Below are positions 49,668 through 57,344 of a DNA stretch of 64,000 nucleotides, piece after piece. Position 1 is the stretch's first letter. The number at the start of each line of letters is the position of its first letter. The notes under the pieces were generated by a model, which was given only the letters and a program-made list of their open reading frames with translations, was not told where the DNA came from and made no database searches. The translations under genes were made by a program, and so were the position numbers. Origin of the DNA: Hoeflea sp. 108 (lineage in GTDB: Bacteria; Pseudomonadota; Alphaproteobacteria; Rhizobiales; Rhizobiaceae); assembly GCF_000372965.1 (NCBI RefSeq), contig NZ_KB890024.1, positions 5,164,304-5,228,303 of the forward strand. The letters run 5' to 3'.

Positions 49668-49718
49668 CGCGGAGTGGCCGACCGGTGCGTCCCTAGCGGG
49701 ATGCGCCGGTGCGGCACA

Positions 49719-50429
49719 TCAGGCGTAGCGCGCCAGGATCTCGCTGAGATTGCGCTTGGTGCGCTTGGTCTGGCCGATATTGGCCTGCTCGAACACCTGC
49801 TGCAGGTGTTCGACGATGGCCGCGGCACTTGCCTGCGGGTCGCGTGCCCGCAGCGCCTGCAGGATCGCCTGATGCTCGTCGACGCTGCAGTCGGTCTCCT
49901 GATGGGTGCTGTGCTGGGCGAGGATCAGCGACGTCCGCGAAATCAGCGATTTGAGAAACCCGGCCAGCACCTCGTTGCCGGCCATATGGGCGGCAAGCAG
50001 GTGGAACTCGCCCGACAGCAGGATCGCCAGCGTGTGGTCGCCCGAATGGCGCACCTCGTGTTCCTTTTCGAGATGCTGCTCGAGTGCCGCGATCTGCTTG
50101 TCGGTCACCACAGTGGCGAGCTTGGAGAAGATCTCGCGCTCGATGGCGTTGCGCGCCTCGAACACCTGCCGCGCCTCGTCGGGCGTCGTGCTGGCGACGA
50201 AGGCGCCACGGTTCTGGCGGAACTCGACCAGGGATTCAGTGTGCAGGCGGTTCAGCGCGGCGCGCACGATGGTGCGGCTGACCGAAAACAGCGCGCCGAT
50301 CGACTCTTCGCTGAGCTTCGTGCCGGGCATCAGTTCGCGGGCCAGAATTGCGCGGAACAATGCCTGGTAGATCGAGTCGATTTTCGACCCGGCCTTGTCG
50401 TCCAGGTCAGTATTCGCAGCTTTGGCCAT
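49719..50429 (-). CDS. GntR-family transcriptional regulator with FCD domain
   Basis: A 236-residue regulator. The N-terminal winged helix reads IYQALFRAILARELMPGTKLSEESIGALFSVSRTIVRAALNRLHTESLV (about 20-70). The FCD domain reads DEARQVFEARNAIEREIFSKLA, EFHLLAAHMAGNEVLAGFLKSLISRTSLI and DEHQAILQALRARD, with the conserved Asp/His metal residues. ATG 50429 follows GAGAG; the long frame to 50636 is unsupported. It is convergent with the allantoinase fusion and flanked by an allantoin-racemase-type gene. It is probably the regulator of the GTATCC sites around it. Confidence 0.92.
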   Translation of the reverse strand: MAKAANTDLDDKAGSKIDSIYQALFRAILARELMPGTKLSEESIGALFSVSRTIVRAALNRLHTESLVEFRQNRGAFVASTTPDEARQVFEARNAIEREIFSKLATVVTDKQIAALEQHLEKEHEVRHSGDHTLAILLSGEFHLLAAHMAGNEVLAGFLKSLISRTSLILAQHSTHQETDCSVDEHQAILQALRARDPQASAAAIVEHLQQVFEQANIGQTKRTKRNLSEILARYA

Positions 50430-50774
50430 TCTCTCACCAGCAGTGTTGCGTCGACAGCGGGCAAGTATGCTACGTCTCGAATGCGTCGCGCCGGATGGAG
50501 GGCAAGAAGAATGAGCGCCCTTGCCTCTAAGTTGATTATGTATTAGCCGGTCTTTTGCGACGCAGCCGGCATGCAACTGCCCACCGCATTTTGCTCCTCG
50601 ATCGGGCAGCGTAATCGCCCGCCGATTTTGTCGCACTCTAGCACAAGTTTTCTAATACAATAGAGAAAACTATTGGGCGCAATCGTAATCAGTTTTGAGT
50701 ACGATTTGAAAGTGCGCCGAACGAAGCGATGTGGCGGCCCGCCGAAACAGGCCGCTGGCGTCCCGATTTGCTTG
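50430..50774. other. Intergenic region upstream of the GntR gene
   Basis: No gene is supported. It is more AT-rich than its surroundings near 50640-50720 and contains the inverted repeat described at 50646-50671. It lies between two minus-strand genes, so it is the promoter region of gntR. Confidence 0.5.
50646..50671. promoter_or_regulatory. 26-bp inverted repeat upstream of the GntR gene
   Basis: AGTTTTCT (50646-50653) and AGAAAACT (50664-50671) flank AATACAATAG. The centre on the minus strand reads TTGTATT, resembling the GTATCC-type half-site, so autoregulation is possible. Confidence 0.5.
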
Positions 50775-51515
50775 TCAGTTGCGGCGGGCGCTGTCCGGAA
50801 GGGCGCCGAGAGCGGCCGATAGAAACGGCGAAAGCCCATTGATGTCGGTAACGTCGACCGGCCCGACGGCGGTCGGGCGCGGGGTTTCGGCAAGCTTCAG
50901 TGCCTTGCGGATGGCCACGCGATGGGGATCTAGGATCGGCACCGGCGAAGCGGCGATGATGCTCGGCAGGCTCGGGATCAGGCCGGCGCCGCCGAGAACG
51001 ATGCGTTCCGCCCCAGTCGCCTTCGCCTCATCGGACAGGAAGGCGGCGATTGCGGCGGGATCATCGGCGGTGCCCTCGATCGAGCGCACGCCTGACATCT
51101 TGTCGCCTATACCGAGCTTGAGCACCAGCTCCGCCAGCATTTCGCACCAGACGGCGCCGTTGGTCGAGACCAGCGATTTGCCTGGCATGGCAGCCGCGGC
51201 GAGCAGGCCGGCTTCGGCAAAACCGATGACCGGCAGGCCGGTCAGTTCCTCCAGTGCTTCGCGGCCGGGATCGCCGAAGCAGGCGAGCACGATGGCGTTT
51301 GGAGTAGCACCCTCGGCCATTGCCTTGGCGGCAGCATCGAGCACGGCGTGGGCTGCGATCGACACGGCGACCCGGGTCGAGATGTAGCTGAAGCCGAAGC
51401 TTGCGGTCGTCATGCAGATGTCGGCTGCGCCCTCCGTCTCCTCGCGCACCAGTGCTTCTATCACCTGGCTGACGCGGGTCGACGTGTTCGGGTTGATGAC
51501 GAGCAGACGATGCAT
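50775..51515 (-). CDS. Aspartate/glutamate racemase-family protein, allantoin/hydantoin racemase-like
   Basis: A 246-residue two-Cys racemase fold. LVINPNTSTRVSQVIE is the diagnostic N-terminus of hydantoin/allantoin racemases. AIVLACFGDPGREALEELTGLPVIGFAEAG carries the first catalytic Cys (about 80). The second expected Cys region reads IVLGGAGLIPS, with Gly-Gly where many members have a Cys. If the second Cys is truly absent, one-base chemistry or a different activity should be considered. The neighbouring allantoinase points to racemising allantoin. ATG 51515 follows GAGGAC. Confidence 0.83.
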   Translation of the reverse strand: MHRLLVINPNTSTRVSQVIEALVREETEGAADICMTTASFGFSYISTRVAVSIAAHAVLDAAAKAMAEGATPNAIVLACFGDPGREALEELTGLPVIGFAEAGLLAAAAMPGKSLVSTNGAVWCEMLAELVLKLGIGDKMSGVRSIEGTADDPAAIAAFLSDEAKATGAERIVLGGAGLIPSLPSIIAASPVPILDPHRVAIRKALKLAETPRPTAVGPVDVTDINGLSPFLSAALGALPDSARRN

Positions 51516-51621
51516 CGATGTCCTCAATAAGTGCGACGGCCGGGCGTTCGGTCCGATGCGCGTCCCGGCGCACGACCTGCCTGCCGTCAATGCCTACATC
51601 GTATCATATTGTCTGTAAAGT

Positions 51622-51639
51622 TTGTATCCAAACTTGGAT
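51622..51639. promoter_or_regulatory. GTATCC-type site upstream of the racemase gene
   Basis: TTGTATCCAA (51622-51631) is an exact match to TTGnATnCAA and overlaps the inverted pair ATCCAA (51626-51631) / TTGGAT (51634-51639). A weaker GTATCA lies at 51601-51606. It is about 107 bases upstream of the racemase-like start on the minus strand. Confidence 0.55.
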
Positions 51640-51870
51640 CAAGACATTGGCTGGCGTCGCGCCAGAAAATCTGACAGGCCGCCCGCCAAACAGTCCGGAT
51701 CGTGCCCTAGGAGTGCACTGAAGGAGCGTCGAAGTTGCGTTCAAAGACAGGAAAAAGGACCGGCAAGCAATTCATGGTCTGCGTGAGTGTGATAATAATA
51801 TGATGATTTTAAAGGTATTTTAGGCGCTGCGTGGCGACTTTCGCAATTATGCATCCGCAGCGTAACATTT

Positions 51871-51901
51871 ATGTATCCACTGACGCAAAGATCGGATACA
51901 A
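51871..51901. promoter_or_regulatory. GTATCC-type inverted site before the Opp-type transporter operon
   Basis: TGTATCC (51872-51878) and GGATACA (51894-51900) are perfect inverted copies separated by 15 bases. This is the same arrangement as at 47060, placed 61 bases before the binding-protein start. Confidence 0.65.
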
Positions 51902-51961
51902 AAAGACCAGGGAGTGTTCTGCCTGATGGCAGAGTCGGTTTTGCATATGGGAGAGACGATC

Positions 51962-53539
51962 ATGCAAATTTTCCTGTCCGCCATTTCCACGCTGTCGCAC
52001 AGCCGGCGGCAATTCCTGGCAGCTGTCGGCGGCGTAGCGCTTGCCGCAGCAGTCGGCCTCGGCGCAACGGCAGCCTTGGCGGCCGATCGCGAGCACACGA
52101 TCATTGTCGGCCTCGGTGGTCAGATCAACACGCTCGACCCGCTGCGTGCCGACTACAACCAGACCAACACCATCATCAGCGCCGTCTACGACACGCTGGT
52201 GACTTATGATGAGACCAAGCTGGTCGGGTCGCTCGCCACCGAATACGCCTATTCGGACGACGCCAAGTCGATCACGTTTACGCTGCGTCCCGACGTCAAG
52301 TTCCATGACGGCACGACGCTCACCGCCAAGGACGTCGCCTACACGCTCGACCGCCTGAAGCGCCTCGGCACCGGCGTCGCCTCGCTGATCGGCGGTTATG
52401 AATCGACTGTCGTCACCGACGACACCCACCTGACCATCAACCTGTCCAGGCCGAACACGCTGTTCCTGCCGTCGCTGAGCAAGGTCTACATCCTGAATTC
52501 GGCGCTGGTCGAAGCCAACAAGGGCGCCGATGACGGCCAGGGCTGGCTGCAGGCGCATGATGCCGGCTCGGGCGCTTATGTGCTGGGCGACCAGTCGCAG
52601 GCAGTGGTGATCGACCTGTTCCCGGGCTACTGGGCCGCCGAGGCTGGCCGTCCCGAATCCATCGTCTTCCGCCGCATCGACGAAAGCTCGACGCGCCGCG
52701 ACGAACTGCGAGCCGGAAACATCGACGTAGCCTTCGGCTTCGCCGACCGCGATGCCGCCGCTATGGCCACCGATCCGGCGCTTAAGGTCGTGCCGATCAA
52801 CACCAGCTATCAGACCGAAGTGGTATTCAACACCAAGGTTGGCCCGACGGCCGATCCCAAGGTGCGCAAGGCACTGCGCATGGTCTACGACTATGCCGGT
52901 GGCCTGCGCGGCATTCGCGGCGGCAACGGCAAGATCGCCAATGGCCCGCTGCCGGCGCGCCTCGACTGTCGTCCAGACCTGCCTGAAGTGAAACGCGACC
53001 TCGATGCCGCCAGGGCGATGCTGGCCGAGGCCGGTGCTGCCAATCTCAAGCTCAAGATGAACTTCCAGCCGGTATTCGAGTTGCAGAAGCAGGAGGCGAC
53101 GCTGTTCCAGTCCAACCTGCGCGAGATCGGCGTCGAGCTCGAACTCGAGCCCATCGCCTATCCGAACTACCTCGCCAGCCTCAAGGATCCGAACTCGATC
53201 CCGCAGATGATGTTGCTCGAGGATTTCGCTCAGTTCCCGGATGCCGGCATCATGCTGGTCAAGGGCTACAAGTCGGACGCCATCGGCACCAACCGCACCG
53301 GCTACGCCAATCCGGAAGTCGACAAGCTGCTCGACGAGGCTCTCGCCACCGCCGACGATGCCAAGCGCTGCGAACTCTACAAGCAGGTCCAGACCATCCT
53401 CGACAATGACTCGGTCATGGTCGACATGTATGGTGTCTACAAGCCGGCCGCCTATCGTGTCGGCACGCTCGCCGACCTCAAGGCCAGCATGCTCGCCACG
53501 CCCGCCGAGCCGGCGGACTTCCGTCTCGCCAAGCCGTAA
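51962..53539 (+). CDS. Periplasmic solute-binding protein, family 5, with Tat-type signal
   Basis: A 525-residue binding protein of the peptide/opine/nickel class. SHSRRQFLAAVGGVALAAAVGLGATAALA is a signal with a twin-Arg RRQFL motif, suggesting export already folded. LGGQINTLDPLRADYNQTNTIISAVYDTLVTYDE and ITFTLRPDVKFHDGTTLTAKDVAYTLDRLKR are family 5 hallmarks. I chose ATG 51962, 5 bases after GGGAGAGA; ATG 51926 would add 12 residues. It heads the five-gene transporter operon of the ureide cluster. The substrate could be a ureide, hydantoin or peptide, which is inference. Confidence 0.92.
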   Translation: MQIFLSAISTLSHSRRQFLAAVGGVALAAAVGLGATAALAADREHTIIVGLGGQINTLDPLRADYNQTNTIISAVYDTLVTYDETKLVGSLATEYAYSDDAKSITFTLRPDVKFHDGTTLTAKDVAYTLDRLKRLGTGVASLIGGYESTVVTDDTHLTINLSRPNTLFLPSLSKVYILNSALVEANKGADDGQGWLQAHDAGSGAYVLGDQSQAVVIDLFPGYWAAEAGRPESIVFRRIDESSTRRDELRAGNIDVAFGFADRDAAAMATDPALKVVPINTSYQTEVVFNTKVGPTADPKVRKALRMVYDYAGGLRGIRGGNGKIANGPLPARLDCRPDLPEVKRDLDAARAMLAEAGAANLKLKMNFQPVFELQKQEATLFQSNLREIGVELELEPIAYPNYLASLKDPNSIPQMMLLEDFAQFPDAGIMLVKGYKSDAIGTNRTGYANPEVDKLLDEALATADDAKRCELYKQVQTILDNDSVMVDMYGVYKPAAYRVGTLADLKASMLATPAEPADFRLAKP

Positions 53540-53551
53540 GCGAGGCCGAAC

Positions 53552-54595
53552 ATGCTCGCGTTCCGCGCCTACTCCTGGTTCCTGGGCCGACGCCTGGGCC
53601 TGACCCTGTTGACCCTTTGGGGACTGGCCTCGCTGGTCTTCCTGATGATCAAGCTCATGCCCGGCGACGAAGCACAGATGGCCGCCGGCGCGGACGCCTC
53701 CGCCGCCCAGATCGAGGCGGTGCGTGAACGGCTGGGGCTCGATGCTCCCGTCATCATGCAATATCTCGGCTTCCTGGGTCGCCTCCTGCGTGGCGACCTG
53801 GGTACTTCCATCGTCACTCTCCAGCCAGTGCTGGCCGACCTCGAAAAGGTCCTGCCCAGCACGCTGGAACTTGTCTTCATCGCCATGCTGCTGAACCTGG
53901 CGGTTGCCATCCCGGCCGGCATCGTCGCCGCCTACCGCCAGGGCGGCATCTTCGACACGACCAGCCGCGTCACAGCGGTCATGCTTGGCGGCATGCCTGC
54001 CTTCTGGCTGGCGCTGGTGCTGCAATATGTACTGGGCAGCGTCTGGCGCGTGGTTCCGATCTCGGGCCAGCAGGGCTACGGCATGAACTCGCCTGTTATC
54101 TCGGGCGCGCCGACGCTCGATGCGCTGATCGCCGGCAACTTTGCCGGCTTCTTCGACGCCCTGCACCACATCATCCTGCCGGCGGCGGTGCTGGCGGCAT
54201 TGTTTGCTACCCAGATCTTCCGCACGCTGCGGGCATCTCTTCTCGGCGTGTTGCGCTCGGACTTCATCATGGCCGTGCGCGCCAAGGGCGCCACTGCTCG
54301 CCATATGCTTGTGCGTCATGCCCTGCCCAACAGCCTGAACCCGGTGCTGACGCTGTCGGGCACCCAGGCCGGCGCGATGATCGGCTCGGCCGTCTTGGTC
54401 GAGACCGTCTTCGCCCGCCAGGGCATCGGCGCCTACATGTTCAACGCTGTTGCCCAGAAAGACGCCTTTGCCGTGCTGGGCTCGGTGATGTTCATCGGCA
54501 CCGTCGTCTGCCTCGTCAACCTGATCGTCGACATCCTCCAACTTCTTGTCGACCCGCGCATCCGCGCCGCACAACTGGGGAGCCAAGGCCAATGA
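53552..54595 (+). CDS. ABC transporter permease, OppB/DppB type
   Basis: A 347-residue permease. RRLGLTLLTLWGLASLVFLMIKLMPGDEA begins the protein, and RERLGLDAPVIMQYLGFLGRLLRGDLGTSI is typical. The EAA loop DFIMAVRAKGATARHMLVRHALPNSLNPV lies at about 232-260. About six helices are visible. It follows the binding-protein gene by 12 bases and overlaps the next permease by 4 bases. Confidence 0.93.
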   Translation: MLAFRAYSWFLGRRLGLTLLTLWGLASLVFLMIKLMPGDEAQMAAGADASAAQIEAVRERLGLDAPVIMQYLGFLGRLLRGDLGTSIVTLQPVLADLEKVLPSTLELVFIAMLLNLAVAIPAGIVAAYRQGGIFDTTSRVTAVMLGGMPAFWLALVLQYVLGSVWRVVPISGQQGYGMNSPVISGAPTLDALIAGNFAGFFDALHHIILPAAVLAALFATQIFRTLRASLLGVLRSDFIMAVRAKGATARHMLVRHALPNSLNPVLTLSGTQAGAMIGSAVLVETVFARQGIGAYMFNAVAQKDAFAVLGSVMFIGTVVCLVNLIVDILQLLVDPRIRAAQLGSQGQ

Positions 54596-55455
54596 CCGCC
54601 CCTGCCATCGCCCATGTCCAGCCGGCAACGGCCCGCCGCAAGGAAGGCTTCAGCGCCTTCGAGATTTTCGTCTTCACGCTTGTCATCGCGCTGTTGGTTG
54701 TCGCCGTCTTTGGGCCGTTCCTTGCGCCCGACAGCATCTACAATTCCGACATCGCCAACTCGCTGATGCCGCCGAGCGCTGCCAACTGGTTCGGCACCGA
54801 CGATCAGGGTCGCGACGTGTTCTGGCGTCTCATCGTCGGGGCCCAGACGACGCTGCTTTCCGCCTTCCTGGTGGTGACACTCTATTCGCTGATCGGCGTC
54901 ACCCTTGCCACCGTGGCCGCCGCCGGCCCGCGCTGGCTCGACGAGGGGCTGATGCGCATCACCGACATCGGCCTTGCCCTACCCGGCATGATCGTGGCAC
55001 TCGGCTTTGCTGCCGCGATGGGCGCCAGCCTGCGTTCGGCGATCATCGCCATGGCCATCACCGGCTGGCCAATCACCGCCCGCATGCTGCGCGGCATCAT
55101 GCGCCAGACAATGGAGCAGCCCTTCGTCGCCGGCGCCCAGGTGCTCGGCGTGTCGAAATGGCGGCTGATGACCAAACACGTGCTGCCCAATTCGCTCGAT
55201 GTGCTGATCGTCAAATGGGCCGGCGACATCGGCACCACGGTGCTCGTGCTGGCGAGCCTGTCCTTCATCGGCGTCGGTGCCCAGCCGCCGAGCGCCGAGT
55301 GGGGTGCGACCATCGCCGCTGCCCGCGGCTACGTCTCGACCGCCTGGTGGACCGTCGTCGCGCCCGGTGCTGCGGTCGCCATCACCTCGATCGCCTTCGG
55401 CCTGCTCGGCGACATCATCCAGGTCCGCCGCGACCCGTCCTTGAGGGGCAACTGA
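54592..55455 (+). CDS. ABC transporter permease, OppC/DppC type
   Basis: A 287-residue permease. ANWFGTDDQGRDVFWRLIVGAQTTLLSAF (about 64-92) is the OppC signature. The EAA region QPFVAGAQVLGVSKWRLMTKHVLPNSLDVLIV is at about 178-209. GAQPPSAEWGATIAAARGY is near the end. Coupled by ATGA to the OppB-type gene. It forms the channel with it. Confidence 0.93.
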   Translation: MTAPAIAHVQPATARRKEGFSAFEIFVFTLVIALLVVAVFGPFLAPDSIYNSDIANSLMPPSAANWFGTDDQGRDVFWRLIVGAQTTLLSAFLVVTLYSLIGVTLATVAAAGPRWLDEGLMRITDIGLALPGMIVALGFAAAMGASLRSAIIAMAITGWPITARMLRGIMRQTMEQPFVAGAQVLGVSKWRLMTKHVLPNSLDVLIVKWAGDIGTTVLVLASLSFIGVGAQPPSAEWGATIAAARGYVSTAWWTVVAPGAAVAITSIAFGLLGDIIQVRRDPSLRGN

Positions 55456-55456
55456 G

Positions 55457-56503
55457 ATGAGGACCGTGCACCCCATGCCCGACCAATCCACAGTCACCCC
55501 TGTTCGTCCTCCTCTCGTCACCGTAGACAAGCTGACCGTCGACATGCCGCTCGGCCGCAGCGGGTCGAGTGTCCGCATCGTCGACGGTGTCGATTTCAGC
55601 ATCGGTGTCGGCGAGCGCGTGGCGCTGGTTGGTGAGTCCGGCTCGGGCAAGTCGCTGACTGCCCGCGCGCTGATGCGGCTCGACCGGCTGGCCAAACTGT
55701 CCGGCCGCGTCGACTTCGACGGCACCGATCTGCTCAAGCTCTCCGACCGCGAGATGGGCAAGCTGCGCGGCAGCTCCATCGCCATGGTCTTCCAGGACCC
55801 GATGAGCTTCCTCGATCCGCTGATGACCATCGGCGACCAGGTTGCCGAGACGCTGCGCATCCGTGGTGTCGGCAAGGTCGAGGCGCGCAAGCGGGCGCTT
55901 GCCGTGCTCGATGAACTCGGCGTCGACCGCGCCGCTGAACGCCTCGATTCCTACCCGCATGAATTCTCCGGCGGCATGCGCCAGCGTGTGGTGCTGGCCA
56001 TGGCGCTGGTGGGCGAGCCGCGCCTTTTGATCGCCGACGAGCCGACGACCGCGCTCGACGTGCGTGTGCAGGACCAGGTGCTTGACCTGCTCGACGACGT
56101 CTCGACGCGGCGTGGCTTGGCTGTGCTGTTCATCACCCACGACCTCGGCGTCGTCGCCGGCTTCGCCGAGCGTGTCATGGTCATGTATTCGGGCCGCATC
56201 GTCGAGGACGGCGAGGTTGCCAGCGTCTTCGCCAAACCGAGCCATCCCTACACGCAAGGGCTGATCAAGGCGGTGCCGCGCATCGACCAGGATCTCAACA
56301 CGCTTTACGCCATCCCGGGCGCGCCGCCGCCGCCGCTGGCGCGGCCGAGCGGCTGCCCGTTCCACCCGCGTTGCGACCAGCGCTTCGACCGCTGCGGCCG
56401 AGACCTGCCTGCGCTGCTGCCGGTCGGCCTGTCGCGCGTTGCCTGCCATCTGCTCGACGGCCACCAGCATGACGGCCACCAGCATGACGGAAAGGGTGCC
56501 TGA
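55457..56503 (+). CDS. Oligopeptide-type ABC ATPase (DppD/OppD type) with His-rich tail
   Basis: A 348-residue ATPase. Walker A is GESGSGKS (about 59), the Q-loop MVFQDPMSFLDPLMTIGDQV, the signature FSGGMRQR and Walker B LLIADEPTTALDVRVQ. The oligo-HPY extension follows (ARPSGCPFHPRCDQRFDRCGRDLP, about 295-318) with Cys ligands typical of the Fe-S-like site. The C-terminus is HQHDGHQHDGKGA, from a 15-base tandem repeat, and is unlike usual DppD tails. ATG 55457 or ATG 55475 could be the start. Confidence 0.92.
   Translation: MRTVHPMPDQSTVTPVRPPLVTVDKLTVDMPLGRSGSSVRIVDGVDFSIGVGERVALVGESGSGKSLTARALMRLDRLAKLSGRVDFDGTDLLKLSDREMGKLRGSSIAMVFQDPMSFLDPLMTIGDQVAETLRIRGVGKVEARKRALAVLDELGVDRAAERLDSYPHEFSGGMRQRVVLAMALVGEPRLLIADEPTTALDVRVQDQVLDLLDDVSTRRGLAVLFITHDLGVVAGFAERVMVMYSGRIVEDGEVASVFAKPSHPYTQGLIKAVPRIDQDLNTLYAIPGAPPPPLARPSGCPFHPRCDQRFDRCGRDLPALLPVGLSRVACHLLDGHQHDGHQHDGKGA
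56456..56485 (+). repeat. Two tandem 15-bp units in the DppD-type gene
   Basis: GACGGCCACCAGCAT occurs twice in a row (56456-56470, 56471-56485) and in frame, encoding DGHQH twice. A third partial unit GACGG follows. Copy-number change would keep the frame. Confidence 0.8.
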
Positions 56504-56505
56504 CC

Positions 56506-57324
56506 ATGCTCATGTCCATCGACAGCATCAGCAAATCGTACAACGCCTTTCCCAATCCGCCGGCCAAGGTGCTGCACGACGTCTCGCTCAATGTCGACAC
56601 CGGCGAGGCCATCGGCCTGGTTGGCGAATCCGGCTCTGGCAAATCGACGATCGCAAAGTGCATGCTGGCGCTGATCAAGCCTGAACAAGGCGCGATCACC
56701 TATGACGGCATCGACGTCATCCACGCCAAGGGCGACGATCTCAGGCGCTTCCGCCGCGAAGTGCAGATGGTGTTCCAGGACCCCTATGGCAGCCTCAACC
56801 CGCGCATGACGGTCGAGGAGCTGATCGGCGAGGGGCTCTTGATCCACAAGCTTGAGCCGACAGCCGCCGCGCGGCGCGCCCGCGTAGCCGAGATGATGGA
56901 GATGGTTGGTCTCAACCCCAACGACATGGATCGCTACACGCGCTCCTTCTCCGGCGGCCAGCGCCAGCGCATCGCGATTGCCCGTGCGCTTGTCATTCGC
57001 CCCCGCATCCTCGTCTGCGACGAGCCGGTGGCGGCACTTGACGTGTCGGTGCAGGCGCAGGTCATCAACCTGCTGCAGGACATGCAGAAGAAGCTCAACC
57101 TCGCCATCGTCTTCGTGGCGCACGACCTCGCCGTCGTTCGCCATCTCTGCGAAAAGATCGTCGTGCTGCACAAGGGCAAGGTGGTCGAGCAGGGGTCGCG
57201 CGAGCAGATCTTCGGCAGCCCTGAGATGCCCTACACCCAGTCGCTGCTGGCGGCAGTGCCGGTGCCCGATCCCGTTGCCGGCCGCGCCCGTCGTGCTGCG
57301 CGCCGCCTCGAAACCGCAAACTGA
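56506..57324 (+). CDS. Oligopeptide-type ABC ATPase (DppF/OppF type)
   Basis: A 272-residue ATPase. Walker A is GESGSGKST (about 40), the Q-loop MVFQDPYGSLNPRMTVEEL, the signature FSGGQRQR (about 143) and Walker B ILVCDEPVAALDVSVQ, with the H-loop VAHDLAVVRHLCEK. The oligo-HPY C-terminal extension is absent. Starts 3 bases after the previous stop. Pairs with the DppD-type ATPase to power the transporter. Confidence 0.93.
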   Translation: MLMSIDSISKSYNAFPNPPAKVLHDVSLNVDTGEAIGLVGESGSGKSTIAKCMLALIKPEQGAITYDGIDVIHAKGDDLRRFRREVQMVFQDPYGSLNPRMTVEELIGEGLLIHKLEPTAAARRARVAEMMEMVGLNPNDMDRYTRSFSGGQRQRIAIARALVIRPRILVCDEPVAALDVSVQAQVINLLQDMQKKLNLAIVFVAHDLAVVRHLCEKIVVLHKGKVVEQGSREQIFGSPEMPYTQSLLAAVPVPDPVAGRARRAARRLETAN

Positions 57325-57344
57325 CATTACCAAGGAGACTGCCG

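Larger units (their letters stand above)
51516..51961. other. Divergent control region between racemase and transporter operon
   Basis: No gene is supported. It contains GTATCC-type sites at 51622-51631 and 51871-51901, and an AT-rich stretch around 51789-51822 suited to promoter function. Confidence 0.5.

Noticed and set aside
51869..54628. A 919-residue open frame on the minus strand
   Set aside because: It is the antisense of the binding-protein and permease genes. High GC makes long antisense frames common, and it has no recognisable family or start signal.
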